64,000 bases of DNA from NCBI GenBank assembly GCA_963809925.1, contig CAWELH010000004.1, positions 62,001 to 126,000 on the forward strand, in the 5' to 3' direction. The notes under the pieces were generated by a model. It was not told the DNA's origin, did not search any database, and saw only the letters and a program-made list of their open reading frames with translations. The position numbers were made by a program, and so were the translations under genes. Positions 26,538 through 35,773 of this stretch are shown in pieces; the stretch's first letter is position 1, and every line of letters starts with the position of its first letter. This stretch comes from DASQZK01 sp963809925 (GTDB lineage: Bacteria; Bacteroidota; Bacteroidia; Bacteroidales; GCA-2748055).

Positions 26538-29432
26538 TCACGATTTCTCTGCAGTCTGAGGTTGCCGTTTTTCAAAACTGCTCTTAAGTTCTTTTCTGAG
26601 GAACTGACCTGTGTAGGAATCAGGGTTCTCTGCCACTTCTTCCGGTGTTCCTGTGGCGATAATCTCACCACCGGCATTCCCGCCATCTTTTCCGATGTCG
26701 ATGATATAATCCGCAGTTTTGATCACATCCATATTATGCTCAATCATGATCACCGTATTGCCTTTGTCGACAAGTTTACCAATGACTTCGAGCAGCACAC
26801 GCACATCTTCAAAGTGCAGGCCGGTAGTTGGTTCATCCAGGATATACAGTGTTTTTCCGGTATCTTTTTTTGCCAGTTCAGCAGATAGCTTCACACGCTG
26901 CGATTCCCCGCCGGAGAGTGTTGTGGAAGGCTGTCCCAGTGTTATATAACCAAGTCCTACCTCCTTGAGCGTTTTGATCTTTCGTTTTATGGAAGGGATG
27001 TTGTTGAAGAACTCAAGCGCCTGGTTGATGGTCATGTTGAGGACGTCGTTGATATTTTTCCCTTTATATTTTACATCCAGCGTTTCCCGGTTATAGCGCT
27101 TGCCGTTACAGTCGCGGCATGTTACATACACATCGGGCAGGAAGTTCATCTCTATGGTTTCCACTCCGGCTCCTCTGCAGGTTTCGCAACGTCCTCCCGC
27201 AACATTAAAAGAAAACCGGCCTGCATTATATCCTCTGATCTTTGCTTCCGGTGTCAGCTCAAAAAGTTTGCGGATGTCGCCAAACACACTGGTATAGGTT
27301 GCAGGGTTAGAACGTGGTGTACGCCCGAGTGGCGACTGGTCAACCTCGATAACCTTATCAAGATTTTCAATGCCACTTATACTCTTATAAGCCAGGGGAT
27401 CTTTGTCGCTCCGGTAAAAGTTCTGACTCAGGATAGGATGAATGGTTTCATTCACCAGCGTCGATTTTCCGCTTCCTGAAACGCCGGTGACACAAATAAA
27501 CCTGCCCAGTGGGAAGGAAGCTGTGACATTTTTCAGGTTGTTTCCTGCAGCGCCTTTCAGGATCAGGTTCTTGCCGTTACCCTCCCGCCGTTTGGACGGG
27601 ACTGCAATTAACTTCCGGAAATGAAGGTAATCTGTGGTCAGCGTTTCAATCGACATGATATCTTCCGGCTTTCCTTCTGCCACTACATGTCCGCCATGCC
27701 GCCCGGCAAATGGTCCCATATCGACAATGAAATCCGCAGACTCGATCATTTCCCTGTCATGTTCAACCACGATGATGGAATTCCCGTTATCCCTTAGTTG
27801 CCGTAAGGAATGGATAAGTTTGAGGTTATCTTTCTGATGAAGACCTATACTGGGTTCATCGAGGATATAGAGTACATTGACAAGTTGTGAACCGATCTGT
27901 GTAGCCAGCCTGATACGCTGGCTTTCCCCGCCTGAGAGACTTCTCGACGGGCGGTCGAGGGCCAGGTAATTAAGACCCACATCCAGGAGAAACTTCAGTC
28001 GGTTCCTGATCTCCTTGAGGATGTCCCTTGCTATGATATTCTGCTTTGCGCTCAGTCGCGGCTCGATATTCAAAAACCACTCATAAAGGCCGTTGATATC
28101 CATACCGGCAAGTTCCGATATATTTTTGCCGTCGATACGGAAGTACAGGGATTCTTTCCTCAGCCGTGCACCGTTGCATTCCGGACAGGTGATTTTTCTG
28201 ATAAACTGGTTTGCCCACTTTTGCTGACTTCGGCTATTGTTCTCAGTGTTGTGGTTCTGAATATAGCTGATTACACCTTCGAAAGTCAGGAAATAGTTAG
28301 AAGAGGAGCCTAAGGGTGTGTTGGAGAGTTTTAAAGGTTCCTCAGTGCCGTGGAGTATCCTGTTCAGTGCATCTTCAGGTATGTTCTCTACCGGATCATT
28401 GAGCGAGAAGTCAAACTTTCTGGCGAGAGATTCAAGCTGCCAGAAGATAAGTGAATTTTTATATGGTCCCAGAGGTTTGATTGCACCTTTCCGAATGCTT
28501 TGCGACTGATCCGGAATGATTCTGTTAATATCAATCTCACTGATAACACCAAGACCGTTACATACTGGACATGCACCCTGCGGAGAATTGAAGGAGAAGG
28601 AATGGGGTGCCGGCTCATTATACGAAATGCCCGATGTGGGGCACATAAGCTGACGGCTGAAAAATCTTGGTGTTTCACTGTCTTTTTCGAGAACCATCAT
28701 GATCCCCTTACCCTGATCCATCGATGTTTTAACCGATTCCTTCAATCTTTTCCTGTCATCTTCACTCACTTCAACCTTGTCGATGAGGATCTCGATATTA
28801 TGTGTCTTGTAGCGGTCGACGCGCATCCCGGGCCTTACTTCTTCGATTTCACCGTCTATTCTGGCTGAAATAAAGCCTTTTTTGCGGATTTGTTCGAAGA
28901 GTTCCTTGTAATGTCCTTTTCTTCCTTTTACCACCGGAGCCAGCAGATATAGTTTTTTTCCGGCAAATTTCGTGGAGATGAGGTCGATGATCTGATCGTC
29001 GGTGTGCCGTACCATTTTTTCACCGGTGACATATGAAAATGCTTCAGATCCCCGGGCATAAAGAAGCCTCAGAAAGTCGTAGATCTCTGTGATGGTGCCA
29101 ACAGTAGAACGTGGGTTTTTATTGGTGGTTTTTTGTTCGATGGAAATGACAGGGCTGAGACCGGTGATCTTATCCACGTCAGGGCGTTCCATATTGCCCA
29201 GGAACTGGCGGGCATACGCCGACATGGTCTCAATATACCGTCTTTGTCCTTCGGCATAGATGGTATCAAAGGCGAGCGATGATTTACCGCTTCCGCTGAG
29301 GCCTGTGATGACGGTAAGCTTGTTCCGGGGAATTTCTACGTCAATATTTTTGAGGTTGTGGACACGTGCGCCCAGTATACTGATCTTCTTTTCACCTTTT
29401 TCAGGATGTTTATCTCTATCCCTGGTTTTCAA
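26538..29432 (-). CDS. uvrA: Excinuclease ABC subunit UvrA
   Basis: A 964-residue UvrA with both ABC modules: Walker A GLSGSGKSSLAFDT near the N-terminus and GVSGSGKSTLVNET in the second half, two ABC signatures (LSGGESQRIRLA and LSGGESQRVKLS), and zinc-finger Cys pairs (CPVCNGLG, CETCRGAGVE with CRDCNGKR). It recognises bulky DNA lesions with UvrB in nucleotide excision repair. The start is a TTG at 29432, overlapping the stop of the lytic transglycosylase gene (TTGA), with AGGAGG 6 bases before it, so the two are translationally coupled. The next possible starts would remove conserved sequence. Confidence 0.97.
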   Translation of the reverse strand: MKTRDRDKHPEKGEKKISILGARVHNLKNIDVEIPRNKLTVITGLSGSGKSSLAFDTIYAEGQRRYIETMSAYARQFLGNMERPDVDKITGLSPVISIEQKTTNKNPRSTVGTITEIYDFLRLLYARGSEAFSYVTGEKMVRHTDDQIIDLISTKFAGKKLYLLAPVVKGRKGHYKELFEQIRKKGFISARIDGEIEEVRPGMRVDRYKTHNIEILIDKVEVSEDDRKRLKESVKTSMDQGKGIMMVLEKDSETPRFFSRQLMCPTSGISYNEPAPHSFSFNSPQGACPVCNGLGVISEIDINRIIPDQSQSIRKGAIKPLGPYKNSLIFWQLESLARKFDFSLNDPVENIPEDALNRILHGTEEPLKLSNTPLGSSSNYFLTFEGVISYIQNHNTENNSRSQQKWANQFIRKITCPECNGARLRKESLYFRIDGKNISELAGMDINGLYEWFLNIEPRLSAKQNIIARDILKEIRNRLKFLLDVGLNYLALDRPSRSLSGGESQRIRLATQIGSQLVNVLYILDEPSIGLHQKDNLKLIHSLRQLRDNGNSIIVVEHDREMIESADFIVDMGPFAGRHGGHVVAEGKPEDIMSIETLTTDYLHFRKLIAVPSKRREGNGKNLILKGAAGNNLKNVTASFPLGRFICVTGVSGSGKSTLVNETIHPILSQNFYRSDKDPLAYKSISGIENLDKVIEVDQSPLGRTPRSNPATYTSVFGDIRKLFELTPEAKIRGYNAGRFSFNVAGGRCETCRGAGVETIEMNFLPDVYVTCRDCNGKRYNRETLDVKYKGKNINDVLNMTINQALEFFNNIPSIKRKIKTLKEVGLGYITLGQPSTTLSGGESQRVKLSAELAKKDTGKTLYILDEPTTGLHFEDVRVLLEVIGKLVDKGNTVIMIEHNMDVIKTADYIIDIGKDGGNAGGEIIATGTPEEVAENPDSYTGQFLRKELKSSFEKRQPQTAEKS

Positions 29433-30424
29433 TTCGCCTCCTGTACTCCTTTTTGATCATCAAGCCGTGCATCAACCCGCGAAGGATCGAAGTACCCGTC
29501 GCGGGGTATCTTGACATAATATATTTTTTTCCTGCTGTTGGTAAGCGATGCTTCACGCAGCCACGGATTCATGAGTTTCAGAATTTTATAGTTAATCCCG
29601 TATTTCCTGGCAAATTCGGAAAAATCTGCCACCGCACCTTCCACGCTTACTTCATAATAGGGAACCGCGGGATATAAGTCTTTTTCACCAACATAAAACC
29701 CGAATTTTGAAGGGTTTGAAAGAATCAGCTTATATGCCAGTATCCTGTACACATAACGGGATGTCTCCTCATATAACAAAAGATCATAGTATTGTGTTTC
29801 ATTCTGTCGATTGATCTGAAGGTCCATCCCTCTGCGGCCTGCATTATATGAGGCAGCAGCCATGGTCCAGCTGCCAAATTTTTCATACGAATCACGGAGA
29901 TATTTACACGCGGCAACAGTAGCCTTTTCAAGGTTGTAGCGTTCATCGATTTCATTGTTCACCTCAAGACCAATTTCTTTTGCGGTACCTTCGAGGAGCT
30001 GCCAGAATCCTACTGCTCCCGCGGGGGACACCGCATTGGTCAGTCCACTCTCAGCCACTGGCAGATATTTGAAATCGTCTGGAATATCGTACTCTTTCAG
30101 TATTTTCTCGATAACTGGGAAGTACCGGTTTGCGCGTTTAATAAACAGAAGGGTCTGAGACTGCCAATAGGTATTTACGAGAATTTCCCTGTCGAGACTT
30201 TCCCTGATATCAATCTGGTCGACAGGGACCTTTTCACCGGCAAACTCAAGTTCATCGGGAAGATCTACGGAAAATATGGCGTAATGATTCGCGGGTTCAT
30301 CAGGCAGAGGCAGCGATTCTTCTGCCGATGTCATCGTTCCACGGTTAATATACATCATTCCTGCCGTCAGAATCAGAGCTGAGGCAGCCAACATCCATGA
30401 CTGTCTTGCAGTTAGCATCTTCAT
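29429..30424 (-). CDS. Membrane-bound lytic murein transglycosylase (SLT family, MltD-like)
   Basis: A 331-residue protein with an N-terminal membrane anchor or signal (about 8-27) and a family 1 SLT domain: VAESGLTNAVSPAGAVGFWQ with the catalytic Glu in ESGL, followed by NEIDERYNLEKATVAACKYL and AAASYNAGRRGM. It cleaves peptidoglycan glycan strands. A C-terminal extension of about 110 residues lacks obvious LysM motifs. Stop codon overlaps the start of uvrA, an odd partner, but the pairing gives coupled translation. Confidence 0.9.
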   Translation of the reverse strand: MKMLTARQSWMLAASALILTAGMMYINRGTMTSAEESLPLPDEPANHYAIFSVDLPDELEFAGEKVPVDQIDIRESLDREILVNTYWQSQTLLFIKRANRYFPVIEKILKEYDIPDDFKYLPVAESGLTNAVSPAGAVGFWQLLEGTAKEIGLEVNNEIDERYNLEKATVAACKYLRDSYEKFGSWTMAAASYNAGRRGMDLQINRQNETQYYDLLLYEETSRYVYRILAYKLILSNPSKFGFYVGEKDLYPAVPYYEVSVEGAVADFSEFARKYGINYKILKLMNPWLREASLTNSRKKIYYVKIPRDGYFDPSRVDARLDDQKGVQEAN

Positions 30425-30576
30425 ACTTCCATAAAATTCAAGTGAACTAAATATACTGGGCTGGTTGTCCTGGCATCTACAGACACAAACTTAATAATTT
30501 CTTCAGGAAAATATTGCGATATCTCCCTTATACAAAATCAGTAAAAACAATCCAGAGCAACGACCGCTGATACGGG

Positions 30577-32046
30577 TCAGAATTCATACCGGACACCAGT
30601 GTATAACCCTATATAATACGGTCTTGTAGCAATAAGGTTATGATTATTGAAAGAATTTAAATAATATTTTAATTGAGGCTCAAGTGTGAATAACAGACGT
30701 TTGCTTACATCGATGTCCATGCCTATTCCGATGTTGCCACTGTAGTTCACTTTCCTGACATCCCTGGTGGTTCCGAAATAACTTTTTTCACCGTCATTAT
30801 TGAGAATAACGTCACTGGCGAGGAGGAAATTCGTACTCAGGCCGCCGAGAAGGTTAAGATCGATGGTTCTGTCAATAACCTTATATTGAAGCATAAACGG
30901 GACTTCAATAAAATGAAACAACTGATTTATGCTGAAACTGGCAGGATCATAGGAACCAATATTACTAAACAGGGTACCCGGACTGTCGGTGTAGCTCGTC
31001 ATAAGGTTTTTCGAACTACTGTTCGCGCTGACCAGAATCTGTTCGCTTTCTGCAGAACTTACCTCTCCGATGGAATTGCCGACAAAGATGAGATTGGTTT
31101 CCCTGATAGTACCTATGTTGGAATCGTTATGTTCGGAAATAAGTCCGGCAAATGTTTCAATATTATCCACTTCTATGCCGAGTCTCGAATAGATCACTCC
31201 TGATTGAATGCTGAGACGTTTCGAAGCCTGGATACCGACATTAATACCTCCGGAATAGCTGATCATCGGATTTTCTGACTGGTTATAATACGTCTGAATA
31301 TCTGCTTTCTGGTTCTCCAGACTACGGTATGAGTATACCGGGCTAAAGGATGCGGATAGATATATTTTACCTTCAGCAGGTGATTTCCTGGTCTGAAGCT
31401 CGGTATAAGGGATGAGCATATCCCAGGAAGCGATGAGTTTCGACTCATTCTTTATTATTGTGTCGTCGGCAGTGTGATGAGTACCCGGGAAGGGTAAGTT
31501 CCTGTACCGGTCATCCGGGATCCGGTTATTGCTTTCCAGCGGTGGATTCGCACCGGTAAGTTCTTCATTACCGGTAGCCGGAAATGAGACTTGATCTTTA
31601 ATGACGGGGATATTTATGTCCGTAGTGACTATTTTCCCTGTATTCTGCAGACTTATTTTTTTGGCGGTGACGGGTGGGGGAGTGGTAGAATTTTCATTCG
31701 CGGATACCGTTTTGTGCTGTGCGGGGCTGGTTGTTGCCACCTTTTGTTTTTCCGTTCGTTCTGTCCGGATTTTCTCTACTGGTGCAGTCTTTTTCGTTTC
31801 CTGTCCGGCCAATGGCTCATTAAGCTTACCGTTATCCAGGTTTCTGAAATAAAAATATCCAAGACCGAAAGCTGTAAGAATTGCCATTCCGGCGGCCATC
31901 CGAAGGAAGGGCACGAGCATTTTTTTACGACGTTGAACCGTCATATTTTCCACGATTCCTTCCCAGATCAGCTCCGGAGGATCCTTCCTGTAGTTTTTCA
32001 GCTTTTCACTGAAAATCTCATCCGTTGTATGTTTTCTCTCGTCCAT
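30577..32046 (-). CDS. Anti-sigma-like inner-membrane segment fused to PorT-type outer-membrane barrel
   Basis: A 489-residue protein without a normal signal peptide. Residues 1-45 are charged and cytoplasmic-looking (DEIFSEKLKNYRKDPPELIW), followed by one membrane helix (about 50-67, MAAGMAILTAFGLGYFYF), a 140-residue low-complexity linker rich in Lys/Thr/Pro, and a C-terminal beta barrel of the PorT/OMP_b-brl_2 class ending in the typical aromatic YEF. Its start is 2 bp after the ECF sigma gene, so it probably acts as that sigma factor's membrane regulator. The N-terminus lacks a zinc-finger anti-sigma motif; this role is inferred from position and topology. Confidence 0.7.
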   Translation of the reverse strand: MDERKHTTDEIFSEKLKNYRKDPPELIWEGIVENMTVQRRKKMLVPFLRMAAGMAILTAFGLGYFYFRNLDNGKLNEPLAGQETKKTAPVEKIRTERTEKQKVATTSPAQHKTVSANENSTTPPPVTAKKISLQNTGKIVTTDINIPVIKDQVSFPATGNEELTGANPPLESNNRIPDDRYRNLPFPGTHHTADDTIIKNESKLIASWDMLIPYTELQTRKSPAEGKIYLSASFSPVYSYRSLENQKADIQTYYNQSENPMISYSGGINVGIQASKRLSIQSGVIYSRLGIEVDNIETFAGLISEHNDSNIGTIRETNLIFVGNSIGEVSSAESEQILVSANSSSKNLMTSYTDSPGTLFSNIGSYDPASFSINQLFHFIEVPFMLQYKVIDRTIDLNLLGGLSTNFLLASDVILNNDGEKSYFGTTRDVRKVNYSGNIGIGMDIDVSKRLLFTLEPQLKYYLNSFNNHNLIATRPYYIGLYTGVRYEF

Positions 32047-32048
32047 TG

Positions 32049-32600
32049 CTACTTTGCTTCCCGTGTTTCGCGGTATAAAACCTTTAATTTTTCCTGCAAC
32101 ACCGACCTTGCGCGTGAGAGGTTGGATTTGGATGTACCTTCTGAAATCCCCAGCATCTCAGCAATTTCCTTATGACTGTAACCTTCAATGGCATACATGT
32201 TAAAAACCATTCTATATTTTGGCGTCAGAGATCTGATCAGTCCTGTAATCTCATCCGCTGTGATGCTTTCAATGCTCTCTGATGGTACGGATTCAATTTG
32301 TCCGACTACCTTTTCGTCGATTCTCTCCATTATTACAGCTCCCCTGTATCTCTCGAGAGCCGTATTGATAAGGATTCTTCTGATCCAGCCTTCCAGAGAT
32401 CCTTTGCCCGAGTACTGTCCGATTTTGTTAAACACTTTAATAAAACCATCCTGCATGATATCTCTGGCATCATCCTCATTGCCCGCATATCGCAGGCAGA
32501 GGCCATACATTGTTGGGGCAACAAGCCGGTATAGTGCTTCCTGGCTTCTGCTGTTACCCTTTATACAACCCTCTAGTATGTTGTCAGGGATATTTGTCAC
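32049..32600 (-). CDS. RNA polymerase ECF sigma factor
   Basis: A 183-residue sigma-70 family protein. Region 2 spans about 20-90 (LYRLVAPTMYGLCLRY, DARDIMQDGFIKVFNKIGQY) and region 4 about 120-175 (YRMVFNMYAIEGYSHKEIAE, LGISEGTSKSNLSRAR). The start is a GTG at 32600; no upstream ATG exists in frame before a stop. It directly precedes the fused membrane protein, which probably sequesters it. The divergent gene across a 234-bp spacer is a serpin, and an inverted repeat lies in that spacer. Confidence 0.93.
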   Translation of the reverse strand: MTNIPDNILEGCIKGNSRSQEALYRLVAPTMYGLCLRYAGNEDDARDIMQDGFIKVFNKIGQYSGKGSLEGWIRRILINTALERYRGAVIMERIDEKVVGQIESVPSESIESITADEITGLIRSLTPKYRMVFNMYAIEGYSHKEIAEMLGISEGTSKSNLSRARSVLQEKLKVLYRETREAK

Positions 32601-32706
32601 GCCGTTAAATTTACCGTAAATTTATCACTCTTCTCCGGACGGACAAATACCTGTCATTAACTCGGACCGGTTTCATCTCTCCTTCAGATGTGAAATGCAT
32701 CCTGAA

Positions 32707-32740
32707 CGTTGCGTGATAAAATGATAATTCTGACGCAACG
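32707..32740. promoter_or_regulatory. Inverted repeat in the sigma factor-serpin divergent spacer
   Basis: CGTTGCGT (32707-32714) and ACGCAACG (32733-32740) form an exact inverted repeat with an 18-bp spacer, between the divergent ECF sigma and serpin genes. Position and symmetry fit an operator, though no regulator is identified. Confidence 0.4.
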
Positions 32741-32834
32741 GTTGTGTGGAATGTCTCATCATTAAGTAGAAGTCAGGAAATAGTACTTAACCTGTGTTCA
32801 TGAAATTCGTTGAAAACCATTAATAGATTCCACG

Positions 32835-34073
32835 ATGAAATATTTACTCAAACCTCTTATCGTAGCAGTGATTTCAATCCCCCTGATTGTTTCTTGCCAA
32901 AAAAATAAGGATACTATACCGGAACCAGGGTACCTTGCCACGGATAAAAAAGCCGCCGAACTGATATCTGCTGATAACGCCTTCGCATTCGATCTACTGT
33001 ATGAAACGGATAAATTAAATGAAAAGGATAATTATATGATCTCACCACTCAGTGTGGCAATAGCCCTGGGCATGGCATATAACGGTTCTGAAAATGACAC
33101 CAGGCTGGCGTTTGAGCACACACTCCGTCTCAACGGTCTGTCAAGACATGAAATCAACCGCATTCATGGTGATCTTCAAAATTACCTTAAAAAGGCCGAC
33201 GGAAATGTGAACTTCGAAATTGCCAATTCCATCTGGGTAAATTATCTGTATACATTGAATCAATCCTTTGCCGATACCAATTCCTATTATTATCATGCCG
33301 AAGTGGCCAATATTGATTTCTTCTCGGGAAATGCAGAAGATATTATCAATAGCTGGGTTTCTGACAACACGCACGAGAAGATTTTATCAGTGATCGACGA
33401 AATTCCGGGTGATGCCGTCATGTACCTGATCAATGCCATTTACTTCAACGGACCATGGAAATATGCCTTCGATGAAGATGAAACGGCCGGCATGGGCTTC
33501 CACTATGATGATGGCACCGCGGGGAATGTGATGACCATGAGGATGGAGTCGGATGTAAAATTCTACAGCAACGACACGTTTAAAGCCATTCAGCTGCCCT
33601 ATGGGAACGGGAATTTCGTGATGGATGTCATTCTCCCTGATGACAATAAAACGGTTTCAGATGCTACACTATGGCTGACCGGGCATAATGACGGGAAATG
33701 GTTTGACGATTTTAATGAAGCCAAGGGGCTTCTCATCAAATTGCCCAAATTCAAATTCGAATACGACAATCTGCTGAATGATCCCCTGACTGAAATGGGA
33801 TTGGGCATCGCTTTTACCGGATCAGCCGATTTCAGCAGCATGTTCGAAGATCTGAAAAGTCTTGCCATTTCAAAGGTGATTCATAAAACCTACATCGACG
33901 TGAGTGAAAAGGGCACTGAAGCTGCGGCGGTCACTGCCATAGAGATGGAAACTACCTCTGCAATGGAACCATCCTCCTTCATCGTCGATAAACCTTTTCT
34001 CTTTACGATACGGGAGAAAAATACCGGTGCCGTAATTTTTACGGGCAAGGTTGGTAGACCGGTGTATGAATGA
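32835..34073 (+). CDS. Lipoprotein serpin (serine/cysteine protease inhibitor)
   Basis: A 412-residue serpin with a lipoprotein signal (lipobox LIVSC, Cys-21). Serpin landmarks are present: NYMISPLSVAIALGMAYNGS, the breach/shutter NAIYFNGPWKYAF, and the hinge EKGTEAAAVTAIE at about 358-370 with small residues at P12-P9, so it should be inhibitory. The reactive loop continues METTSAMEPSSF; by counting from the hinge P1 falls near Thr-374, but the loop is about two residues longer than that of antitrypsin, so the exact bond is uncertain. It would sit on the cell envelope and neutralise host or competitor proteases. Divergent from the ECF sigma gene. Confidence 0.93.
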   Translation: MKYLLKPLIVAVISIPLIVSCQKNKDTIPEPGYLATDKKAAELISADNAFAFDLLYETDKLNEKDNYMISPLSVAIALGMAYNGSENDTRLAFEHTLRLNGLSRHEINRIHGDLQNYLKKADGNVNFEIANSIWVNYLYTLNQSFADTNSYYYHAEVANIDFFSGNAEDIINSWVSDNTHEKILSVIDEIPGDAVMYLINAIYFNGPWKYAFDEDETAGMGFHYDDGTAGNVMTMRMESDVKFYSNDTFKAIQLPYGNGNFVMDVILPDDNKTVSDATLWLTGHNDGKWFDDFNEAKGLLIKLPKFKFEYDNLLNDPLTEMGLGIAFTGSADFSSMFEDLKSLAISKVIHKTYIDVSEKGTEAAAVTAIEMETTSAMEPSSFIVDKPFLFTIREKNTGAVIFTGKVGRPVYE

Positions 34074-34114
34074 CAGGGGGGCTTTTCTTCCTAATAAAAG
34101 GATCTAGCTTTACC

Positions 34115-35502
34115 CTAAAGATGAATCACCTCGTCATACGCTGCTGCAGCAGCTTCCATAATGGCTTCTGACATCGTCGGGTGGGGATGGATCGACTTGA
34201 TGATCTCATGGCCTGTGGTTTCCAGTTTCCTGGCAACGACCATCTCACCGATCAGTTCGGTCACGTTTGCCCCGATCATATGTGCACCAAGGAGTTCTCC
34301 GTATTTGTCATCGAAAATTAGCTTGATAAATCCTTCTTTCTGACCGGCAGCAGCAGCTTTTCCTGAAGCGCTATAAGGGAATTTACCCACACGGATATCG
34401 TAGCCGGCTTCACTGGCAGCATCTTCCGTGTAACCAACGGAAGAAACTTCAGGGTTTGTATAGGTACAGGCCGGGACATTGGTATAATCAATAGGATCCG
34501 GTTTGAGTCCGGCTATCTTTTCAACACAGCAAATCCCCTCCGCTGAGGCAAGATGAGCAAGTGCCGGACCCGGGATAATATCCCCGATGGCATAAATGCC
34601 TTTTACGTTGGTACGGTAGAACTGATCAACCTTGACTTTACCATTCTCAAGCTCGATTCCAAGTTCTTCCAGTCCTATTTTTTCAAGGTTTGGTGTAATA
34701 CCGACAGCAGAAAGGACGATCTCTGCCTTTGTTTCTTCGTACCTTTCGGCGTCTTGATAGTTACCTTGCAGACTTTGCCACTGGTATCGACCGATTCGAC
34801 CGAAGAGGAGGTCATCACTGTTATTCCTGCTTTTTTGAATGAACGTTCAAGTTGTTTTGACACTTCGTCATCCTCCAGAGGAATAATATTGGGAAGGAAT
34901 TCAACGAGGGTAACCTTCGTTCCCATGCTGTTATAAAAGCCGGCAAATTCACTGCCAATAGCTCCGGAACCAACTACGACCATGGATTCGGGTTGTTTCG
35001 GCAAGGTCATAGCCTGGCGGTAACCGATGATCTTTTTGCCGTCCTGCTTCAGGTTCGGTAATTCTCTCGACCGGGCGCCGGTAGCCAGGATAATATGATC
35101 GGCCTCGATAAGCGTCTTCTTGCCGTCTTTTTCAACCTCAACCTTTCCCTTTCCGGCCAACCGTCCGAAACCTTCTATCTGGTCAATCTTATTTTTCTTA
35201 AACAGAAACTGAACACCCTTGCTCATTCCGTCGGCAACGGTACGGCTCCTCTTTATGACTTTTTCAAAATCGGGTTTAACCTTCCCTTCAATTGTCAGGC
35301 CATATTCCCCTGCATGATTAAAATAGTCAAAAACCTGGGCGCTTTTGAATAACGATTTCGTGGGTATGCACCCCCAGTTCAGACAGATACCACCAAGATT
35401 TTCCCGTTCAACAACGCCAACTTTCATTTTTAGCTGTGCAGCACGGATGGCAGCAACGTAACCTCCGGGGCCACTGCCGATTACCAGTAAGTCATATTTC
35501 AT
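34115..35502 (-). pseudogene. lpdA: Dihydrolipoyl dehydrogenase, broken by a single-base frameshift
   Basis: The N-terminal part (35502 to about 34740) encodes the FAD domain with the redox-active disulphide GGICLNWGCIPTKSL and the NAD domain (MVVVGSGAIGSEFAGFY). Near 34731-34740 the frame goes wrong: the original frame ends KKQRQRSS and stops, while the next frame continues with TKAEIVLSAVGITPNLEKIG, then GIYAIGDIIPGPALAHLASA and the dimerisation domain with HPHPTMSE. One missing base in the AAGAAAC stretch explains it, since restoring it gives GTKETKAEIV. The E3 subunit serves pyruvate, 2-oxoglutarate and branched-chain dehydrogenases or the glycine system. All catalytic residues are otherwise intact, so a sequencing or assembly error is at least as likely as a real mutation. 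Confidence 0.9.
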
Positions 35503-35773
35503 AAGTTGTAATTTTTTGAATCTACAATACGATCCCGTAGTCTGATTACAACCGGTACAAAATGAACCGGTGACGAATTATTATACAAGATCTTAAAACA
35601 GATATATGAATTAATACAATTGTTAACGTAAAATAGGAAATTTTGACAATAAATCACCGCATATATTTATCATTCGCTGGCCGGAGATGGCTGTCATGGT
35701 GCGTTTACGTCCATTCTCGTGATAGAACAAATTTAGGGCTTTTTAGTTTACGCTGCAATAATAGCGCAAAATG

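Noticed and set aside
26562..29514. Multiple long open frames opposite uvrA
   Set aside because: They are antisense shadows of the UvrA codons and have no independent support.
34731..34741. Programmed frameshift in lpdA
   Set aside because: No slippery heptamer with a downstream stimulatory stem is evident, and the family is not known for recoding; a one-base loss is simpler.
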